From contig NZ_ATYR01000009.1 of NCBI RefSeq assembly GCF_000427785.1, positions 124,001 to 188,000 of the forward strand: DNA of 64,000 nucleotides. Reading direction: 5' to 3'. The position numbers and the translations under genes are program-made. Under the pieces are notes generated by a model. The model saw nothing but the letters and a program-made list of their open reading frames with translations. It searched no databases and had not been told where the DNA came from. Of the stretch, positions 34,844-43,606 are shown in pieces. Position 1 is the first letter of the stretch, and every line of letters starts with the position of its first letter. The stretch comes from Massilia alkalitolerans DSM 17462. Lineage in GTDB: Bacteria > Pseudomonadota > Gammaproteobacteria > Burkholderiales > Burkholderiaceae_D.

Positions 34844-35509
34844 TCAGGCCAGCACCTTCCTGATCCACTTCGAAATATCCTGCACCTCTTCCAGGCACAG
34901 CGAGTGCTGCATCATGTACTCGTGCCACTCGACCTGGTAACCCAGCGACACCAGCACATCCTTCGATTCGCGCGCACGCGCGAAGGGCACCACGTTGTCG
35001 TGGGTGCCGTGGGCCATGAAGATCGGCGTGGACAGGCTTTCCTGGGTGCGTTCATCGATGACCACGTTGGCCAGCGGCAGGTAGCCCGACAGGCACAGCA
35101 TGCCCGCCAGCTTTTCCGGGTGGCGCATGCCGGTCTGCAGCGTCATCGCGCAGCCCTGCGAGAAGCCGGCCAGGATGATGCGCGAAGCCGGGATGCCGCG
35201 CGCCTTTTCACGCGCGATCAGGGCTTCCACGTCGCGTTGCGAGGCGCGCAGGCCGCCTTCGTCCTCGCGGCGGGTCAGCTCGGCGCCGGTGATGTCGTAC
35301 CAGGCGCGCATCACGTAGCCGCCGTTGATCGTCACCGGCATGGTCTTGGCATGCGGGAATACGAAGCGGATCCCCGGCAGTCCCGCGAGGTCCAGTTCGT
35401 TCACGAGCGGGACGAAGTCGTTGCCGTCGGCGCCCAGGCCGTGCAGCCAGATGACCGCCACTTGCGGGTTCGGCGCGGTTTCGATCTCGATGTTTTGCAG
35501 CAGTTCCAT
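34844..35509 (-). CDS. Carboxylesterase (phospholipase/carboxylesterase family)
   Basis: A 221-residue cytosolic alpha/beta hydrolase of the EstB/acyl-protein-thioesterase group. It starts VAVIWLHGLGADGNDFVPLV. The catalytic triad is visible as Ser117 in LAGFSQGCAM, Asp171 in HGTHDNVVPF and His202 in EYMMQHSLC. It hydrolyses short-chain esters. The start at 35509 gives the usual N-terminus. It lies 16 bases after mog on the same strand, in a darP-mog-esterase operon. Confidence 0.92.
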   Translation of the reverse strand: MELLQNIEIETAPNPQVAVIWLHGLGADGNDFVPLVNELDLAGLPGIRFVFPHAKTMPVTINGGYVMRAWYDITGAELTRREDEGGLRASQRDVEALIAREKARGIPASRIILAGFSQGCAMTLQTGMRHPEKLAGMLCLSGYLPLANVVIDERTQESLSTPIFMAHGTHDNVVPFARARESKDVLVSLGYQVEWHEYMMQHSLCLEEVQDISKWIRKVLA

Positions 35510-35525
35510 GGCTTCCTTTGTTCGT

Positions 35526-36161
35526 TCAGGCAGCAGGGGGACGCAGCGCCGACTTCGGGCGGAAGGTCTTGCTGATGGACGGATTGGTTTCGATGTAGGG
35601 ACCCTTGATGAGGTCGATGCAGTAGGGGACGGCGGCAAAGATCCCGCCGACGACCGTGTTGCCGGCATCGTCCTTCAGGCCTTCCAGCGTTTCCTTGATC
35701 GACTTGGGCTGGCCCGGCAGGTTCATGATCAGGGCCGCATGGTCCGCCGTCTCGCGGATCACCGCGGTCTGGCGCGACAGGATCGCGGTCGGCACGAAGC
35801 GCAGGCTGATCTGGCGCATCTGCTCGCCGAAACCCGGCATCTCTTTCGTCGCCACGGCCAGCGTCGCCTCGGGCGTCACGTCGCGCCGCGCCGGGCCGGT
35901 GCCGCCGGTGGTGAGCACCAGGTGGCAGCGCGCATTGTCGACCAGGTCGACCAAGGTGCGCTCGATCTCCGCGCGTTCGTCGGGGATCAGGCGGGTTTCG
36001 ACCCGAAACGGCGTGGTGATCGCCTGCGCCAGCCACTCGTGCAGGGCCGGGATGCCCTTGTCTTCATAGACGCCGCCGCTGGCGCGGTCCGAGACCGACA
36101 CCAGGCCGATGATCAGCTCTTGATGCGCCAGTTCAGGATTACTCGTCGTCGGACTCGTCAT
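35526..36161 (-). CDS. mog: Molybdopterin adenylyltransferase
   Basis: A 211-residue MogA-type enzyme, which adenylylates molybdopterin before molybdate insertion. Motifs: IGLVSVSDRASGGVYEDKGIPAL at the N-terminus, LVLTTGGTGPARRDVTPEAT (MPT-binding GGTG and DVTPE), and LIMNLPGQPKSIKETL. Length and motifs fit MogA better than MoaB. The start overlaps the end of darP by 23 bases, so the two are co-transcribed. Confidence 0.92.
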   Translation of the reverse strand: MTSPTTSNPELAHQELIIGLVSVSDRASGGVYEDKGIPALHEWLAQAITTPFRVETRLIPDERAEIERTLVDLVDNARCHLVLTTGGTGPARRDVTPEATLAVATKEMPGFGEQMRQISLRFVPTAILSRQTAVIRETADHAALIMNLPGQPKSIKETLEGLKDDAGNTVVGGIFAAVPYCIDLIKGPYIETNPSISKTFRPKSALRPPAA

Positions 36162-36744
36162 CGCCGGCTTCTTCCTCGTCGTCTGCTGCCGCCTTCTGTT
36201 TCTGCTTCTTGCCCAGGTCCTTCAGGATCTGGAAGATCTCGCGGTAGGCCTTGGGCGGCTTGTTCTCCGCCTGTTCCTTGCGCGCGTTGCGGATCAGGGT
36301 GCGCAGGTGCTGCACGTCCAGTTCCGGATTTTCTTCCAGCAGCTGGGTCAGGGCCTTGTCGTCGGCGAGCAGCTTTTCGCGGCGGCGCTCGAGGGCGTGC
36401 AGCGCGGCGGTCTCGGCCTTCGAGGCGCCTTTCCAGCCCTCGATGGTGCGCTTGATGACCTCGACTTCTTCCTCGTCCAGCGTGCGCATCTTCTTGCCCA
36501 CGAACTGCAGGGCGCGGCGGCGGCCTTCGTGGTTGGTGATGCTCTGGCAGGTGAGGATGGCTTCCTTGACGTCTTCCGGCATCTCGACGCGCTTGACGCG
36601 GTCGCGCGGCGCCTCCACCAGCTGTTCGCCGAGCTTCTGCAGCTCGTTCGACTGGCGCTTGGCTTCGGACTTGGAAGGACGTTCGTATTCTTGTTCGAAC
36701 TCGTTGGACTGGAAGCCAACGGAGCCGCGGTTTGGATTAGGCAT
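36139..36744 (-). CDS. darP: Ribosome-associated protein DarP/YjgA (50S assembly)
   Basis: A 201-residue DUF615 protein. Typical segments are PSKSEAKRQSNELQKLGEQLVE, ITNHEGRRRALQFVGKKMR, and PELDVQHLRTLIRNARKEQAENKPPKAYREIFQILKDL. In E. coli YjgA/DarP promotes folding of the 23S rRNA during 50S maturation. The C-terminal tail is acidic (DDEEEAGDDESDDE). It is divergent from pmbA, an arrangement common in beta- and gammaproteobacteria. Confidence 0.94.
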   Translation of the reverse strand: MPNPNRGSVGFQSNEFEQEYERPSKSEAKRQSNELQKLGEQLVEAPRDRVKRVEMPEDVKEAILTCQSITNHEGRRRALQFVGKKMRTLDEEEVEVIKRTIEGWKGASKAETAALHALERRREKLLADDKALTQLLEENPELDVQHLRTLIRNARKEQAENKPPKAYREIFQILKDLGKKQKQKAAADDEEEAGDDESDDE

Positions 36745-36851
36745 GATCTATGGATTGACCCGGATCGATCCGATTGGCGTAGAGCCGGTCAGTGAAAATA
36801 GTAAACGGCTGCTATGATAACTGTTTTAGGGCGAGCCACGAAAAACACGAC

Positions 36852-38216
36852 ATGAACGACTCCGCGATCACTTCTACGTTTACCCATACCCAGGACCAGC
36901 TGAAACAGCTCGCCCGCGACGTGTTGGCCTTCGCGAAAGAGCAGGGCGCCACCGATGCTTCGGTCGAGATCAGCGAAGGCAGCGGCCTGTCGGTTTCCGT
37001 GCGTAAAGGCAAGATCGAGACCATCGAGCAGAACAAGGACAAGGGCATCGGCGTCACCGTCTACTACGGCCAGCGGCGCGGCAATGCCAACACTTCCGAC
37101 TTCTCCACCAAGTCCCTGAAGGACACCGTGGAAGCGGCCTGGAACATCGCCCGCTTCACCGCCGAAGACGACTGCGCCGGCCTGCCCGATGCCGAGCTGC
37201 TGGAAACGAACCCGCGCGACCTGCGCCTGTTCTACCCCTGGCAGATCAGTACCGAGGAAGCCGTCGAACTCGCCCAGCGCTGCGAAAACGCGGCTTTCGA
37301 AGTCGACCCGCGCATCAGCAACAGCGAGGGCGCCAGCGTCTACGTACAGCAGTCGCACTTCGTCGGCGCCAACTCGCGCGGCTTCATCGGCGGCTACCCG
37401 TTCTCGCGCCACACGATCTCGGTCGCGCCGATTGCCGGCAAGGGCAACAGGATGCAGCGCGACGACTGGTACACCTCGGCGCGCGACCCCAAGAAACTGG
37501 CCAGTCCGGAAGCCGTGGGGCGCTACGCCGCCGAGCGCGCGCTGGCACGCCTGAACGCGCGCAAGCTGGACACCCGAACCTGCCCGGTGCTGTTCGAGGC
37601 CCCGCTGGCCGCTGGCCTGCTCGGCGCCTTCGTACAGGCCGTCTCGGGCGGTGCGCTGTACCGCAAGTCGAGCTTTCTGCTCGATTCGCTGGGCAAGCAG
37701 GTCTTCCCGGAGCACATCAATATCGTCGAAGACCCGCACCTGATCGGCGCGGTCGGCTCCGCGCCCTTCGACGAGGAAGGCGTGCGCACCACTCGCCGCA
37801 AGGTGGTGGAGAATGGCGTACTGCAGGGCTACTTCCTGTCCTCGTACTCGGCGCGCAAGCTGGGCATGCAGACCACCGGCAATGCCGGCGGCTCGCACAA
37901 CCTCGACATCGTGTCCACGGCTACGCGCCGCGCCGACGATTTCGAAGGCATGCTGCGCAAGATGGGCACGGGACTGCTGGTCACGGAACTGATGGGCCAG
38001 GGCGTGAACTACGTCACCGGCGACTATTCGCGCGGCGCGTCTGGCTACTGGGTCGAGAACGGCGTGATCCAGTATCCGGTGGAAGAGATCACCATCGCGG
38101 GCAATATGCGCGAGATGTTCCAGCAAATCGTGGCGATCGGCAACGATGTCCTTCATCGTGGCAATAAATCGACGGGTTCGATCCTCATCGAAAAGATGGT
38201 CGTCGCTGGTAGTTGA
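36852..38216 (+). CDS. pmbA: Metalloprotease-complex subunit PmbA/TldE
   Basis: A 454-residue TldE/PmbA subunit. TldD and TldE together form a heterodimeric protease that trims microcin B17 and unfolded peptides; TldE itself lacks the zinc site. Typical segments: GATDASVEISEGSGLSVSVRKG, GIGVTVYYGQRRGNANTSDFS, SFLLDSLGKQVFPEHI, GYFLSSYSARKLGM, and GVNYVTGDYSRGASGYWVENG near the C-terminus. The start at 36852 (MNDSAIT) fits the family. It is divergent from darP. Confidence 0.94.
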   Translation: MNDSAITSTFTHTQDQLKQLARDVLAFAKEQGATDASVEISEGSGLSVSVRKGKIETIEQNKDKGIGVTVYYGQRRGNANTSDFSTKSLKDTVEAAWNIARFTAEDDCAGLPDAELLETNPRDLRLFYPWQISTEEAVELAQRCENAAFEVDPRISNSEGASVYVQQSHFVGANSRGFIGGYPFSRHTISVAPIAGKGNRMQRDDWYTSARDPKKLASPEAVGRYAAERALARLNARKLDTRTCPVLFEAPLAAGLLGAFVQAVSGGALYRKSSFLLDSLGKQVFPEHINIVEDPHLIGAVGSAPFDEEGVRTTRRKVVENGVLQGYFLSSYSARKLGMQTTGNAGGSHNLDIVSTATRRADDFEGMLRKMGTGLLVTELMGQGVNYVTGDYSRGASGYWVENGVIQYPVEEITIAGNMREMFQQIVAIGNDVLHRGNKSTGSILIEKMVVAGS

Positions 38217-38232
38217 AACTGGAGAATAAAAA

Positions 38233-38472
38233 ATGAGCAAGTTCGTTCGCATTGACAAAGAAAACAGCCAGAAGAGCGTCCTGCTCAACCTCGACCTGGT
38301 CGCCACCGTCGAGCTGTCCCAGCCCTCCGACCTGCTCAGCTCGGGCAATGAGGCGCGCAAGGCCTACGTGAGCTTCCTGGCGCCCGACAAGACCACCATC
38401 GCCACCCTGCATTTCGACGCGCTCGCGGACGCCAATACCTGGGTCCACAAGCACCTGGGCGTCGAGCTCTAA
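38233..38472 (+). CDS. Small conserved-looking protein of unknown function
   Basis: A 79-residue soluble protein with GGAG 8 bases before the ATG. The sequence alternates predicted strands (SVLLNLDLVATVELS, KAYVSFLAPDKTTIATLHF) and ends in a helix (ADANTWVHKHLGVEL). No family was recognised. It lies between pmbA (16-base gap) and the RTX/DUF4214 gene (16-base gap), so the three may be co-transcribed. Confidence 0.65.
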   Translation: MSKFVRIDKENSQKSVLLNLDLVATVELSQPSDLLSSGNEARKAYVSFLAPDKTTIATLHFDALADANTWVHKHLGVEL

Positions 38473-38488
38473 GACAAGCGGAGGCGTC

Positions 38489-39457
38489 ATGGCCAAGCTT
38501 GTCCTGTCGCAAGCCTTCGATTTCCGTAGCGCCCAGGCCTGGACCTGGATGCTGCGGGAAACCAACTTCAACCGCATCTCGATCGCGGACACCACCTACC
38601 GCCAGACCTTCCTCGGCGACTTCCCGCTGGCCTCGGACAGCAGCCTGAACGGCAAGATCGCCAGCACCTCCTTTTCCATCAAGGATGCGCTGGTCTACAC
38701 CATCAGCGGACTCGACCATGCTGCCAGCCTGCTGGCCCCCTACGTCGAGCGCAAGGGCGACCGGCGCGGCCTGTACGAGCCTTTCCTGGCCGGGGACGAT
38801 ACGATCGAGGGCAGCGCCGGCGCCGACGGCCTGATGGGCTTCGCCGGCAACGACCGCATCCGCGGCGGCGGCGGGGACGACTGGATCTCGGGCGGCGCCG
38901 GTTTCGATTTCGCCCTGTACGCAGGCAACCGCGCCGCCTATAGCGTCACGCGCACGGCCACCGGCTTCACGGTGGCCGACAGCACCGGCGTCGAGGGGAC
39001 GGACACCCTCGAGGGCATCGAGCGCCTGGTCTTTGCCGACACCAACGTGGCGCTCGACGTCGGCGCCGGCGAAACGGGCGGGCGCGCCTATCGCCTGTAC
39101 GAGGCTGCCTTCAACCGCACGCCGGACGCGGCGGGCGTCGGCTTCTGGATCGGCAAGCTCGATGCCGGCGTGTCGGTGACGGCGGTGGCGCAGGGCTTCA
39201 TCGACTCGCAGGAATACCGCGACGCCTATGGTTCCGCCTCGGGTTCGGCCCTCTCGCACCGCGAGCTGGTCACGCGCTACTACACCAACATCCTCGACCG
39301 CGCGCCGGAACAGGCGGGCCTGGACTTCTGGGTGCAGAAACTCGACAGCGGCGTGGCGCGCGCCGACGTGCTGGCCGGGATCAGCGAGAGTCCGGAAAAC
39401 ATCAACGGCTCGGCGGCGATCATCGCCAACGGCTTTGCCTACACCCCCTATGGCTGA
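38489..39457 (+). CDS. RTX / DUF4214 domain protein
   Basis: A 322-residue protein. The middle (about residues 98-140) holds calcium-binding RTX nonapeptide repeats: DDTIEGSAGADGLMGFAGND and RIRGGGGDDWISGGAGFDFA. The C-terminal part has two DUF4214 units: AYRLYEAAFNRTPDAAGVGFWIGKL and RYYTNILDRAPEQAGLDFWVQKL. Such proteins are usually exported by type I secretion and are linked to S-layers or adhesion, but no type I secretion genes are nearby. There is no N-terminal signal peptide, as expected for type I substrates. The N-terminal 95 residues are not assigned. Confidence 0.83.
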   Translation: MAKLVLSQAFDFRSAQAWTWMLRETNFNRISIADTTYRQTFLGDFPLASDSSLNGKIASTSFSIKDALVYTISGLDHAASLLAPYVERKGDRRGLYEPFLAGDDTIEGSAGADGLMGFAGNDRIRGGGGDDWISGGAGFDFALYAGNRAAYSVTRTATGFTVADSTGVEGTDTLEGIERLVFADTNVALDVGAGETGGRAYRLYEAAFNRTPDAAGVGFWIGKLDAGVSVTAVAQGFIDSQEYRDAYGSASGSALSHRELVTRYYTNILDRAPEQAGLDFWVQKLDSGVARADVLAGISESPENINGSAAIIANGFAYTPYG

Positions 39458-39866
39458 GAACAAGACCAGAGCCAATGGCGCCAGCGTGCGCGCCTACCTC
39501 GATGCGATTCCCGACGCCGCACGCCGCCAGGACTGCGAAGCAATCGTGGCGATGATGAGCAGAGTGACGGGGGCGCCTCCCGTCATGTGGGGCGGCAGCA
39601 TCGTCGGCTTCGACAGCTATCACTACAAGTATGCCAGCGGCCGCGAAGGCGATGCCCCGCTCGCCGGCTTCTCGTCGCGCAAGGGCGACATCAGCATCTA
39701 TCTGTCCTGCGACGTGCCGCCGACGGACGCGCTGCGCGAGCGCCTGGGCCGGCACAAGATGGGCAAGGCCTGCCTGTACGTGCGCCGGCTGGAGGACGTC
39801 GACGCGCACGTGCTGGAGCAACTGGTGGCCGAGGCCGCCGCCGCGACGCGGGCGCGCTACGGCTGA
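39450..39866 (+). CDS. DUF1801 domain protein
   Basis: A 138-residue YdhG-like DUF1801 protein: SVRAYLDAIPDAARRQDCEAIVAMM, then PPVMWGGSIVGFDSYHYKYASG and LGRHKMGKACLYVRRLEDVD. The family is found widely, often next to iron or stress genes, and no activity is established. The ATG overlaps the end of the DUF4214 gene by 8 bases. A terminator follows at 39871. Confidence 0.83.
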   Translation: MAENKTRANGASVRAYLDAIPDAARRQDCEAIVAMMSRVTGAPPVMWGGSIVGFDSYHYKYASGREGDAPLAGFSSRKGDISIYLSCDVPPTDALRERLGRHKMGKACLYVRRLEDVDAHVLEQLVAEAAAATRARYG

Positions 39867-39870
39867 TAAA

Positions 39871-39902
39871 AAGCCCACCGGACCGCATGGTCGGGTGGGC
39901 TT
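39871..39902. terminator. Bidirectional terminator
   Basis: Stem AAGCCCACC (39871-39879) with GGTGGGCTT (39894-39902), located between two convergent genes. On the minus strand the stem is followed by TTTTTATC, a good U-tract. Confidence 0.75.
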
Positions 39903-39920
39903 TGCTGAGGCTGGCGACGC

Positions 39921-40157
39921 TCAGCCAGTCTGCTCGATCCGGCTGAGGCGCTGGCCGTAGATGCCCCAGGTGACCGGCTCGCCATCGACCGTGGCCTTGA
40001 GGGCCCAGCCGGTGCCGATTTTCTCGACCGTCACCTCGGTTTCCAGCTCCTTGGCCACCTTTTCCGCCCAGGTCTGGGCCGCGCCGCGGCCCTTGAACAG
40101 CTCCTGGCCTTCAAACACGACGGTGGCGTCGAACACGGAAGCGGAGAAGATGCTCAT
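39921..40157 (-). CDS. Small protein of unknown function
   Basis: A 78-residue soluble protein: MSIFSASVFDATVVFEGQEL, then a helix WAEKVAKELETEV and a strand region GWALKATVDGEPVTWGIYGQRL. No family was recognised. It follows the M14 carboxypeptidase gene after a 10-base gap on the same strand, so the two are probably one operon. Confidence 0.65.
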   Translation of the reverse strand: MSIFSASVFDATVVFEGQELFKGRGAAQTWAEKVAKELETEVTVEKIGTGWALKATVDGEPVTWGIYGQRLSRIEQTG

Positions 40158-40167
40158 CGTCTGCTCC

Positions 40168-41307
40168 TTACTTCGCGCCCAATGCGCGCACCGCGTTCAG
40201 CACCGGCTGCAGCACCGACGCGCCCAGGCGCGCGCTGCGGGCGCCGTCCCAGCCCACCTGCGGGTCCGGGTCGTTGGCGTTGTCCTTGAACGGCAGTTCC
40301 AGGGTCAGCGACAGGCAGCCGAAGGCGTGGGTGATGTGCGAGGAGCCCATGGTGAGGGTCTCATCGGTGAACGGGGTCTTGCCGTAGCCGTGCACGTCCT
40401 GGAAGTCCGGGCTGGCGATCTTGAAGTCCTCGATGAAGCGCTGCTGCTGCGCGGCCTGGGCCTCGGTCCAGGTCGGGAGCGACTCGCTGCCGGCCACGAA
40501 CACGTAGGGCAGGCCCTCGTCGCCGTGCACGTCCAGGCACAGGTCGACGCCGGTCTCGTGCATCTTCTTCAGGACCAGGAAGACTTCCGGACTGCGCTCC
40601 ATCGACGGGTTCATCCACTCGCGGTTCAGGTTGGCGCCGGCCGCGTTGGTGCGCAGGTTGCCGCGCACCGAGCCGTCCGGGTTCATGTTCGGCACCACGT
40701 AGAACACCGATTCCTTCAGCAACTGGCGGCCGAACGGGTGGGCCGGGTCGAGCAGGGCGTCGAGCATGCCTTCGACGAACCACTCGGCCATGGTCTCGCC
40801 CGGGTGCTGGCGTGCGATTACCCAGACCTTTTTCTTTTCAGGCGAGGGTTCGCCGATGACCAGCATGTTCAGGTCGCGGCCGTCGACGGTGGAGCCGAGG
40901 TCCAGCATGCGCACGTTCTCGGCCATCTGGGCGCGGTCGAGCAGCTCCAGGTGGCGTTCCCACGAGTAGGGTTCGAAGTAGGCGTAGTAGACGCTGTCCA
41001 TGCCCGGGGTGTGCTCGATCGTCATGACCTTGCCGTCGTAGGAGGTCGGCACGCGGAACCAGTTGACGCGGTCGTAGCTCGCCATCGCCTGGTAGCCTTC
41101 CCAGCCGGCCGGGTAGGCGGCTTGGGCCGCATTCAGGAAGCGGATGGTGCAGGCCTGGCCTTGCGCGCCCTGCAGGCGGAAGTAGAACCATTGCACGATG
41201 TCGGCGTGCGAATCCTTGCGGATGTTCAGGTCGATGGCGTTCGCGCTTGTGGCATTCACGACCTCGATGGCGCCAGCGTCGAACTGGCTGCTGATCTTGA
41301 TAGACAT
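40168..41307 (-). CDS. M14 family zinc carboxypeptidase (cytosolic type)
   Basis: A 379-residue enzyme similar to the cytosolic carboxypeptidase branch of M14. The N-terminal beta-domain ends with YAYFEPYSWERHLELL. The zinc motif is VIARQHPGETMAEWFVEG (HPGE), with the third ligand in CLDVHGDEG, substrate-binding NMNPDGSVRGNLRTNAAGANLNREW, and the catalytic Glu in LTLELPF. Eukaryotic relatives trim glutamate from tubulin; bacterial roles are unclear. There is no signal peptide. The start at 41307 removes an unlikely upstream extension. Confidence 0.88.
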   Translation of the reverse strand: MSIKISSQFDAGAIEVVNATSANAIDLNIRKDSHADIVQWFYFRLQGAQGQACTIRFLNAAQAAYPAGWEGYQAMASYDRVNWFRVPTSYDGKVMTIEHTPGMDSVYYAYFEPYSWERHLELLDRAQMAENVRMLDLGSTVDGRDLNMLVIGEPSPEKKKVWVIARQHPGETMAEWFVEGMLDALLDPAHPFGRQLLKESVFYVVPNMNPDGSVRGNLRTNAAGANLNREWMNPSMERSPEVFLVLKKMHETGVDLCLDVHGDEGLPYVFVAGSESLPTWTEAQAAQQQRFIEDFKIASPDFQDVHGYGKTPFTDETLTMGSSHITHAFGCLSLTLELPFKDNANDPDPQVGWDGARSARLGASVLQPVLNAVRALGAK

Positions 41308-41406
41308 GGGATGTCCTGTCCTTGGTTTGTTGCGGAAAAGGGTGATAATACTAGTTTTCAAGGGCGCTGCCGGATTTCGGCGGCCCTGCTACGACATGGA
41401 GCAGAC

Positions 41407-41568
41407 ATGCGCGTCCTGACGATCATCCTGACCATCCTCGCCTTCTGGTTCGGCGCGCGCATTGCGGACGACCCCCTGGCGGGCCTGCTGGCCGGCGCCG
41501 TCGTGGCGACCGTGCTGGTGCTGGTCCAGCGAAGGCGTCGTCAAGCGAGTCCCCCGAAGCGCTCGTAG
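41407..41568 (+). CDS. Small membrane protein
   Basis: A 53-residue protein with two hydrophobic segments (VLTIILTILAFWFGARIA and GLLAGAVVATVLVLVQ) and a basic C-terminus (RRRRQASPPKRS). GGAG lies 6 bases before the ATG. It overlaps the 3' end of the convergent paaX by 28 bases. No family was recognised; the topology resembles short membrane stress or accessory proteins. Confidence 0.5.
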   Translation: MRVLTIILTILAFWFGARIADDPLAGLLAGAVVATVLVLVQRRRRQASPPKRS

Positions 41569-42458
41569 AAGCCGGCATCGGCCGGCGGGGTCGTCGCGTC
41601 CTCCTTGCCCAGCATCGCCATGACGTGCTCTTCGGCCCGGGCTTGCGTGCGCCGGTAGATGTTCTTCGCCAGCTCATAGGCGTCGGTGCCGGGCCAGGGG
41701 CCGGGCAGTAGCGCGAGCGGCAGCATCGGATCGTGCAGCTGCACGCGGCGGTAGGCGTGGATCAGCAGCGTACGGATGGCGAACGCGTCCTGCGGGGCGA
41801 TATCCCCGTCCATGTCCAGCAGAGGCGTGAAGGTCTCGATGAAGCCGCGGTAGCCGGCCACCACGCCTGACAGATCCCAGGCGTCGCCCATCAGCTCGGG
41901 CAGCGGGCGGGCGCCGACGCTGGGCAGTTCGGCCGCATCGCACACGAATACCTTTCCTTCCGCGCCGGCACGCACCAGGATCTCGCGCAGGGTGTCGCGA
42001 TCCGGCGCCGGGTGGGTCATCACGCCGGTGGCCAGCATCGCGAAGCCTTCCCACTCCAGTTCCTTGCGCAGCAGCGCGCGCAGGTCGCCGTCGATGCTGC
42101 CGTTGGGGGCCAGCACGATGGTCCAGCGGCCATCCCAGTCCAGTCCCGGGGGCGAATAGATGCGGCGGTTGGCGCGCTCGAAACGCGGCAGGGCCTTCGG
42201 CTCCAGCGCATAGCGGCTGCGCCGGCCCTCGCGGCTGGCGGTCAGCCAGCCTTCCTGCACCAGGCGGAACACGCTGGTGCGCACCAGCCGGTCCGACACG
42301 CCCAGAGGACCCAGCAGTTCGATCATGCTGCCCAGCCAGAAGGCGCCGCCATGCGGGGCGATGGCGTCGCCGCACAGGGTCATCACCAGCGATTTATGGC
42401 GCGGCGGGTCGTTCGTCAGGAAGCGGTCTATCCATTCCGCGCTGGTGAGTTGTGCCAT
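41541..42458 (-). CDS. paaX: Phenylacetic acid degradation repressor
   Basis: A 305-residue PaaX regulator. The N-terminal winged HTH includes LLGPLGVSDRLVRTSVFRLVQEGWLTASREGRRSRYALEP, followed by RIYSPPGLDWDGRWTIVL and the C-terminal ligand domain. PaaX represses paa genes and is released by phenylacetyl-CoA. It is divergent from paaA, and the shared spacer has a likely operator. The start at 42458 (MAQLTSAEWIDRFL) matches the usual length (about 307) better than the longer MYTKILN start. Confidence 0.94.
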   Translation of the reverse strand: MAQLTSAEWIDRFLTNDPPRHKSLVMTLCGDAIAPHGGAFWLGSMIELLGPLGVSDRLVRTSVFRLVQEGWLTASREGRRSRYALEPKALPRFERANRRIYSPPGLDWDGRWTIVLAPNGSIDGDLRALLRKELEWEGFAMLATGVMTHPAPDRDTLREILVRAGAEGKVFVCDAAELPSVGARPLPELMGDAWDLSGVVAGYRGFIETFTPLLDMDGDIAPQDAFAIRTLLIHAYRRVQLHDPMLPLALLPGPWPGTDAYELAKNIYRRTQARAEEHVMAMLGKEDATTPPADAGFYERFGGLA

Positions 42459-42474
42459 TGATAACGCCTCAATA

Positions 42475-42519
42475 TGATTCAAAATTTTGGTGTACATCCA
42501 ATTTTTTGTATCGTATTAT
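42475..42519 (+). promoter_or_regulatory. paaA promoter and possible PaaX site
   Basis: TGATTC (42475-42480) is followed after 27 bases by GTATCG (42508-42513). This resembles the PaaX half-site arrangement TGATTC-N27-GAATCA known from E. coli, with four of six bases in the second half. A -10-like TATTAT (42514-42519) with TGTACA 17 bases upstream overlaps it, fitting repression by occlusion. Confidence 0.45.
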
Positions 42520-42549
42520 GGTTTGGAGAGTTTCGCAACGGAGACCAGC

Positions 42550-43536
42550 ATGTACGCACAAATGGTGGAGACCGGACTCAAGAAAGTCCGAACCGAAGAA
42601 GACATGAGCCTTGAAGAAGCGGCGTTCCAGGCGCGCATCGACGCCGGCATCAAGATCGAGCCGAAGGACTGGATGCCCGAGGCCTACCGCAAGACCCTGA
42701 TCCGCCAGATCTCGCAGCACGCGCACAGCGAGATCGTCGGCCAGCTCCCGGAAGGGAACTGGGTCACGCGCGCACCGACGCTGCAGCGCAAGTCGGTCCT
42801 GCTGGCCAAGATCCAGGACGAGGCCGGCCACGGCCTGTACCTGTACAGCGCCGCCGAGACGCTCGGCGTGTCGCGCGACGAGCTGCTGCAGGCCCTGCAC
42901 TCGGGCAAGGCAAAATACTCGAGCATCTTCAACTACCCGACCCTGAGCTGGGCCGACATGGGCGCCATCGGCTGGCTGGTGGACGGCTCGGCCATCATCA
43001 ACCAGATCCCGCTGTGCCGCTGCTCGTACGGCCCGTACGCGCGCGCCATGATCCGCGTCTGCAAGGAAGAGTCCTTCCACGCGCGCCAGGGCTACGACAT
43101 CATGATGGCCCTCGCCAAGGGCACGCCGGAGCAGAAGGCAATGGCGCAGGATGCGCTGAACCGCTGGTGGTGGCCGTCCTTGATGATGTTCGGCCCCTCG
43201 GATGCCGAGTCGGTCAACAGCGCGCAGTCGAGCGCCTGGCGCATCAAGCTGTTCTCGAACGACGAGCTGCGCCAGCGCATGGTCGACCAGACCGTGCCGC
43301 AGGCCGAATACCTGGGCCTGACCATTCCCGACCCGGACCTGAAATGGAACGAGGAGCGCGGTTCGTATGATTTCGGCGAGATCGACTGGAGCGAGTTCTA
43401 CAACGTCCTGAAAGGCAACGGCCCCTGCAACCGCGAGCGCCTGCGTACCCGCGTGAAAGCCTATGAAGACGGTGAATGGTTCCGCGACGCGCTGGTTGCC
43501 CACGCCGAGAAAAAAGCCGCGAAGCGGGCCGCGTAG
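42550..43536 (+). CDS. paaA: Phenylacetyl-CoA 1,2-epoxidase subunit A (catalytic)
   Basis: A 328-residue di-iron subunit of the ring-epoxidising complex. The carboxylate-bridged motifs are [17 protein letters not shown] and [18 protein letters not shown] (ExxH repeats). The N-terminus reads [16 protein letters not shown]. The start at 42550 (MYAQMVETG) follows a GGAGA ribosome site. It is the first gene of the paa operon, with paaB 70 bases on. Confidence 0.96.
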   Translation: MYAQMVETGLKKVRTEEDMSLEEAAFQARIDAGIKIEPKDWMPEAYRKTLIRQISQHAHSEIVGQLPEGNWVTRAPTLQRKSVLLAKIQDEAGHGLYLYSAAETLGVSRDELLQALHSGKAKYSSIFNYPTLSWADMGAIGWLVDGSAIINQIPLCRCSYGPYARAMIRVCKEESFHARQGYDIMMALAKGTPEQKAMAQDALNRWWWPSLMMFGPSDAESVNSAQSSAWRIKLFSNDELRQRMVDQTVPQAEYLGLTIPDPDLKWNEERGSYDFGEIDWSEFYNVLKGNGPCNRERLRTRVKAYEDGEWFRDALVAHAEKKAAKRAA

Positions 43537-43606
43537 GGTGGTCGGCTCCGCCGACCGCGCGTTCAACGGACGTGTGTCTACCTGAACATAGAACGGAGAG
43601 AGAAGA

